Shown here: piece after piece, positions 60,365 through 64,000 of the stretch | Layout of the letters: every line of letters starts with the position of its first letter | Position numbering within the stretch: the stretch's first letter is position 1 | DNA from: an uncultured Sphingomonadaceae bacterium | GTDB lineage: Bacteria > Pseudomonadota > Alphaproteobacteria > Sphingomonadales > Sphingomonadaceae | DNA length: 64,000 bases | Assembly: GCA_947497315.1 (NCBI GenBank) | Contig: CANMFX010000003.1 | Span: forward strand, 62,001 to 126,000 | Direction: 5' to 3' | The notes under the pieces: model-generated | Seen by the model: the letters and a program-made list of their open reading frames with translations, nothing else | Told to the model about the DNA's origin: nothing | Databases searched by the model: none | Program-made: the position numbers and the translations under genes

Positions 60365-62215
60365 ATGCGCGTCCGCCTGAAACATATATCGCTTGCGACG
60401 GCTGGCATTTCTGCTCTCGCGCTGTCTTTGCCCGTTTTGGGTCAGAGTTCACCTGAATCTCTATTACCACCCGGTTTCGGTGATCCCGCTCCTGCGCCGA
60501 CACCAACACCTGCCCCGCAGCCGACACCAGCGCCTGGCCCGACACCGACGCCATCTCCTGTTGTTAATCCGCCTTCAGGCGGATCAGTCGCAAGCGGTCC
60601 AACTTCAGCTTCTGATGTAGCAATCGGATCACCTGATTCGATATTGGATCTGGATGAAGACGGTAATTTGAGTGCGCTGGACGATGCGTTGCAGCCACAA
60701 TATTATCTGGCACCCGGTGCCCGCCGCTCAATGGCGCAAATTGGTGTGCTGACCGAGAATTCGGGAGGGATGGCATCCGATGCTTTTGGTGAAGAAGGTG
60801 GTCAATATCTGACCAATCTCATCAAAAATCTCCATGGCCCGATTATTTCGCGTTGGGGTTCAATTTTGCTGCGCCGTACTTTGTTGAGCAAAGTCACTAG
60901 CCCGGAAAATGTCAATCCGGCTGATTGGGTTGCCGAACGCGCGTGGCGGCTGTTGCTTATGGGAGAAGCAGAAGCAGCACGCGGGCTGGTATTGAAGGTC
61001 GATGGCGGTAATTTCACACCGCGACTTTATACTGTCGCCATGCAAGCCCATCTGGCAACGGCAGACCCCGCTGGTATCTGTCCCCATGTGGAAGGCGGAA
61101 TGAGAGCCAGTGAGGCACCGACATGGGTCATGTTCCGTCCGATATGCGCTTCATTTTCCGGTGAACAAAGCCGCGCATCATCGCTATTGCGTATCGCTGC
61201 AAGAGAGAAAACGGCGACCGGAATAGATTATCTTCTGGCGGAAAAAACCGTGGGTGCGGGCTTTGAAGGGCGACGCGCAGTTTCGATAAACTGGGATGAT
61301 ATAGAATATTTCAACAATTGGCGCTTTGGTCTGGGATCTGCAACCGGCGTGGAGCCACCTGACCGTCTGTACGAACAGGCCGGCCGGCATGTGCAAGGTT
61401 GGCGCGCCCGGGCACCTATGCTTTCCAGAGATTCACGGATGAAAGCGGCGGATACCGCGGCCGCGATCGGCGTGTTGTCTAACAAGGCCATGGTCGATCT
61501 TTATTCGGCAACTTATGACGATCCGGAGGCGAGTGACGATCTGAAAGCACGGGCCTCGACGCTGCGACAGGCTTACACTGAGGGAACGGCGACGGGACGT
61601 ATTGAAGCAATGCGAGCGCTTTGGGAGCGGTCCAACGGGGCGTTGACGTCCTATTCTGCGAAAATTCTGACAGCTCGTGCAGCTGCGAAGATTCCGGCAT
61701 CGGGAAACTTGAAGGATGTCAGCGGCGATTTGATCGCATCGATGTTATCCGCTGGTCTGGACCGTAACGCTGCGCGTTGGGCAGACCAGGTGGATGCGGG
61801 TAGCGACGGATGGGCTTTGCTGGCGGTAGGAGCCCCCAATGCTGCCGTTACCGTCGACGCATCCGCGCTTGATGATTTTAGCGACAATGACGAGAGTGTC
61901 GATCAGCTGAAGAGCCAGTTTCTTCTTGCAGCGCTTGCTGGTTTAGGACGTATTGATCCCGAGACACTCCAAAGCGTTTCCGGCGATTTGGAAGTTGATT
62001 TGGATGAAACAACCAGATGGACCGGTGCGATAAGGTCTGCCGCTCAGCGCGGGCAGAGCGGTACGGTGGCGCTTTTGACTGCCGTCGGCATGCAGGGGCG
62101 TGACTGGAACGCGATGTCGCCGCTCCATCTATTCTATATCACCCGTTCTTTGTCTCGTGTGGGTATGGAGGCGGAAGCACGCATGATTGCTGCCGAAGCG
62201 CTGATGCGAACATGA
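60365..62215 (+). CDS. Large exported alpha-helical protein of unknown function
   Basis: This 616-residue protein has a signal peptide (about 1-26, ending PVLGQ). A Pro/Thr/Ala-rich linker (about 38-75, PAPAPTPTPAPQPTPAPGPT) follows, then a long mainly helical domain of repeated Ala-rich helices that could be a TPR-like solenoid. No catalytic motif is seen. It is most likely periplasmic or outer-membrane associated. It follows the 44-residue membrane protein by 3 bp and precedes the recombinase gene by 60 bp; a cell-envelope role is inference from the signal peptide only. Confidence 0.7.
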   Translation: MRVRLKHISLATAGISALALSLPVLGQSSPESLLPPGFGDPAPAPTPTPAPQPTPAPGPTPTPSPVVNPPSGGSVASGPTSASDVAIGSPDSILDLDEDGNLSALDDALQPQYYLAPGARRSMAQIGVLTENSGGMASDAFGEEGGQYLTNLIKNLHGPIISRWGSILLRRTLLSKVTSPENVNPADWVAERAWRLLLMGEAEAARGLVLKVDGGNFTPRLYTVAMQAHLATADPAGICPHVEGGMRASEAPTWVMFRPICASFSGEQSRASSLLRIAAREKTATGIDYLLAEKTVGAGFEGRRAVSINWDDIEYFNNWRFGLGSATGVEPPDRLYEQAGRHVQGWRARAPMLSRDSRMKAADTAAAIGVLSNKAMVDLYSATYDDPEASDDLKARASTLRQAYTEGTATGRIEAMRALWERSNGALTSYSAKILTARAAAKIPASGNLKDVSGDLIASMLSAGLDRNAARWADQVDAGSDGWALLAVGAPNAAVTVDASALDDFSDNDESVDQLKSQFLLAALAGLGRIDPETLQSVSGDLEVDLDETTRWTGAIRSAAQRGQSGTVALLTAVGMQGRDWNAMSPLHLFYITRSLSRVGMEAEARMIAAEALMRT

Positions 62216-62275
62216 TATCCATGGAATCATAGACAGCTTCCCAAGCGAGCAAGGCGTCGTTATCGTTGTAGTCCC

Positions 62276-63172
62276 ATGAGCAATGACACCGTCTATATTG
62301 ATAGATTTCTGGAAATGATGGCTGCGGAAGGCGGTGCATCTCATAATACATTATCCGCCTATCGGTCAGATCTTGAACAGGCATCCAGTTTTGCCAAAGG
62401 CAAGCTGGCCGACAGTGACCGAGGCGCCTTGCAGAACGTCGCCAGTGCCTGGAGTGATCTGAAAAACAATAGCGTTTCTCGGAAATCGTCGTCCTTGCGC
62501 CGTTTTTTTGGTTTTTTGGTTGAGGAGGGCTTTCGTCAGGATGATCCTTCAGACGCATTGCCGCGTCCCGGCGGGCAGCGCAGTTTGCCAAAGATCTTGT
62601 CGCATGATGAAATCGCGCGGCTTTTCGAAACCATTGAAACCAGATTGGCTTCGCAACAGGTAAAGCCGAATGATGCCAGGCTGTCGGCTTTGATTGAACT
62701 GCTATATGGCTCAGGGCTCAGAGCGAGCGAACTTGTCTCCCTGCCACGCAAATCTGTGATGGTGGATCGCCCGTTTCTGATTATTCGCGGGAAAGGCGGG
62801 AAAGAGCGGCTTGTACCCATTTCCCATCGCGCACGCAGCGCGGTCAAACGGTGGAGCGATTTTGTCGACGCCGATGAAAAATATTTGTTTCCCTCTCGCA
62901 CGGGGCATATCAGCCGTATTCGTTTGTTTCAGATTATCAAAGACTTGGCTGTTAAGTCTGATATCAGTCCTGCAAAGATCAGCCCTCATGTCCTCCGGCA
63001 CGCTTTCGCAACTCATTTACTTGAAGGGGGCGCTGATCTTCGTGCTTTGCAAACCCTGCTGGGTCACAGCGATATTAGCACGACGCAAATATATACCCAC
63101 GTTGACAGCGCCCGATTGGTGGAATTGGTGAATAACCGCCATCCACTCAGCCGTCGTAATCTGACGCGTTGA
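62276..63172 (+). CDS. xerD: Tyrosine recombinase, XerD type
   Basis: This 298-residue site-specific recombinase is probably the chromosome dimer resolution enzyme acting at dif with XerC. The N-terminal SAM-like DNA-binding domain precedes the catalytic domain, which holds Arg149, Lys173, His238, Arg241, His264 and the nucleophile Tyr273. All six catalytic positions are present. The chromosomal context beside accA and the 298-residue length favour a housekeeping Xer protein over a phage integrase. XerD rather than XerC is inferred from overall style. Confidence 0.88.
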   Translation: MSNDTVYIDRFLEMMAAEGGASHNTLSAYRSDLEQASSFAKGKLADSDRGALQNVASAWSDLKNNSVSRKSSSLRRFFGFLVEEGFRQDDPSDALPRPGGQRSLPKILSHDEIARLFETIETRLASQQVKPNDARLSALIELLYGSGLRASELVSLPRKSVMVDRPFLIIRGKGGKERLVPISHRARSAVKRWSDFVDADEKYLFPSRTGHISRIRLFQIIKDLAVKSDISPAKISPHVLRHAFATHLLEGGADLRALQTLLGHSDISTTQIYTHVDSARLVELVNNRHPLSRRNLTR

Positions 63173-63200
63173 CGTTTTTGTCTGGCGGTTCTAACCGAAT

Positions 63201-64000
63201 ATGATGACATCTTTTCTAGACTTTGAAAAACCGATTGCCGCCCTTGAATCGCGGATTATTGAACTCAGAGAAACCGCCGACGAGGGGTCGCTGGATATTG
63301 AGTCTGAAATTGCCAAATTACAGGCAAAATCGGCAAAAATGCTCCGCGACACCTATGCGAACCTGACGCCTTGGCAGAAAACCCAAGTTGCGCGGCATCC
63401 CGAGCGGCCCCATTTCAAGGATCTCGTTTCCGGCCTGTTTGACGAATTCGTTCCGCTAGGCGGGGATCGCAACTTTGGTGACGACCAAGCGATCATCGGC
63501 GGTTTTGCCAAGATTGGTGACATGCGCCTTGTCGTTATTGGCCACGAGAAAGGCGATGATACCGAAAGTCGGCTGCGCCATAATTTCGGTATGGGTAAGC
63601 CGGAGGGGTATCGCAAAGCCATTCGCTTGATGGATATTGCCGACCGATTCTCTCTACCAGTGGTTACTTTGGTCGATACTTCCGGCGCTTTTCCTGGCGT
63701 TTCTGCAGAGGAGCGTGGGCAGGCCGAAGCAATTGCCCGGTCTACCGAAAAATGCCTGTCTCTTGGCGTTCCAATGGTTGCTGTGATTGTCGGCGAAGGC
63801 GGTTCAGGCGGTGCTGTGGCACTGGCGGCCGCGGAACGCGTTTTGATGCTGGAGCACGCCGTGTATTCCGTCATATCACCAGAAGGCTGTGCCTCAATCC
63901 TATGGCGTACCGGCGACAAAGCGGACGTAGCGGCCGATGCCATGAAAATCACAGCGCAAAATCTCAAGAAGCTTGGCGTGATAGACCGGATAGTGAAAGA
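63201..64000 (+). CDS. accA: Acetyl-CoA carboxylase carboxyltransferase subunit alpha (3' truncated)
   Basis: The frame runs from ATG 63201 (or the adjacent ATG 63204) to the window end without a stop, so about 266 of an expected 310-320 residues are visible. It starts with [13 protein letters not shown] and contains [17 protein letters not shown]. The AccA core includes [23 protein letters not shown] and [18 protein letters not shown]. It transfers the carboxyl group from biotin to acetyl-CoA in fatty acid synthesis. It follows xerD by 28 bp. Confidence 0.95.
   Translation, partial: MMTSFLDFEKPIAALESRIIELRETADEGSLDIESEIAKLQAKSAKMLRDTYANLTPWQKTQVARHPERPHFKDLVSGLFDEFVPLGGDRNFGDDQAIIGGFAKIGDMRLVVIGHEKGDDTESRLRHNFGMGKPEGYRKAIRLMDIADRFSLPVVTLVDTSGAFPGVSAEERGQAEAIARSTEKCLSLGVPMVAVIVGEGGSGGAVALAAAERVLMLEHAVYSVISPEGCASILWRTGDKADVAADAMKITAQNLKKLGVIDRIVK

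Noticed and set aside
1-64000. tRNA, rRNA, riboswitch, integrase/transposase or prophage features
   Set aside because: I looked for tRNA-like ends, rRNA segments, IS-type proteins and clusters of phage genes and saw none. The only recombinase is a housekeeping-type XerD. Fine RNA structure cannot be excluded without covariance-model searches.

Overview
The window reads as chromosomal DNA of an alphaproteobacterium of the order Sphingomonadales, probably a marine or aquatic relative of Sphingorhabdus, Parasphingorhabdus or Sphingopyxis. This rests on protein style and on gene order: a cox operon running ctaC-ctaD-ctaB-small ORF-ctaG-ctaE-DUF983-SURF1-thrC, abundant TonB-dependent receptors, a lepB-acpS-pdxJ-pyrE block, and NlpC/P60-argC and xerD-accA pairs. 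I made no database comparison. Coding density is high. I saw no rRNA, tRNA, CRISPR array, transposase or prophage gene.

Layout. (1) 1-4.4 kb: a 5'-truncated NlpC/P60 peptidase and argC, then the reverse-strand run pyrE-pdxJ-acpS-lepB. (2) 4.4-11 kb: the aa3-type cytochrome c oxidase operon with its assembly factors (heme O synthase, Cox11/CtaG, SURF1), a 54-residue membrane protein and a DUF983 zinc-ribbon membrane protein, behind a good sigma-70-type promoter. (3) 11-15.8 kb: thrC, an RNA-methyltransferase-like protein, folB with a pteridine-reductase-like SDR, a fasciclin lipoprotein and an EVE-domain protein. (4) 15.8-21.2 kb: a catabolic-looking group of a secreted VOC protein, a ThDP enzyme, an aldehyde dehydrogenase, an SMP-30 lactonase and a HAD protein. 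(5) 21.3-34.5 kb: a co-oriented series of a small exported protein, a large surface-type lipoprotein, a TonB-dependent receptor and a type II secretion operon gspC-D-E-F-G-L-M. The pseudopilin genes gspH, I, J and K are absent; a 153-bp spacer sits between gspG and gspL. (6) 34.5-41.4 kb: an acyl-CoA desaturase, a marR/alcohol dehydrogenase pair divided by an 18+18-bp perfect inverted repeat over the promoter, an Arg-rich lipoprotein, a cytochrome P450 and a POT-family transporter. (7) 41.8-49.5 kb: a lipid or ester uptake locus (acyl-CoA ligase, MFS transporter, alpha/beta hydrolase, TonB receptor, divergent TetR regulator, GST-like protein). (8) 49.6-54.3 kb: a 2OG-oxygenase-like protein, an MBL-fold lipoprotein, a large patatin-like protein and a DUF1287 protein. 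(9) 54.3-64 kb: radA-cvpA-NifU-like-KefC-like, then aroB/aroK in reverse, then a 44-residue membrane protein, a 616-residue exported protein of unknown function, a XerD-type recombinase and the start of accA, cut by the window edge.

The most unusual feature is region 5. A type II secretion system lacking all four minor-pseudopilin genes at its own locus lies directly behind a lipoprotein/TonB-receptor pair. I suggest, as inference only, that these work together: the lipoprotein may be a secreted surface partner of the receptor, and the secretion machine may be reduced or may borrow its minor pseudopilins from elsewhere in the genome. Secondary points are a ThDP enzyme with Asp where the cofactor-activating Glu is expected, a NifU-like protein with only two of three cysteine ligands, and several small proteins inside conserved operons that length cut-offs would miss.
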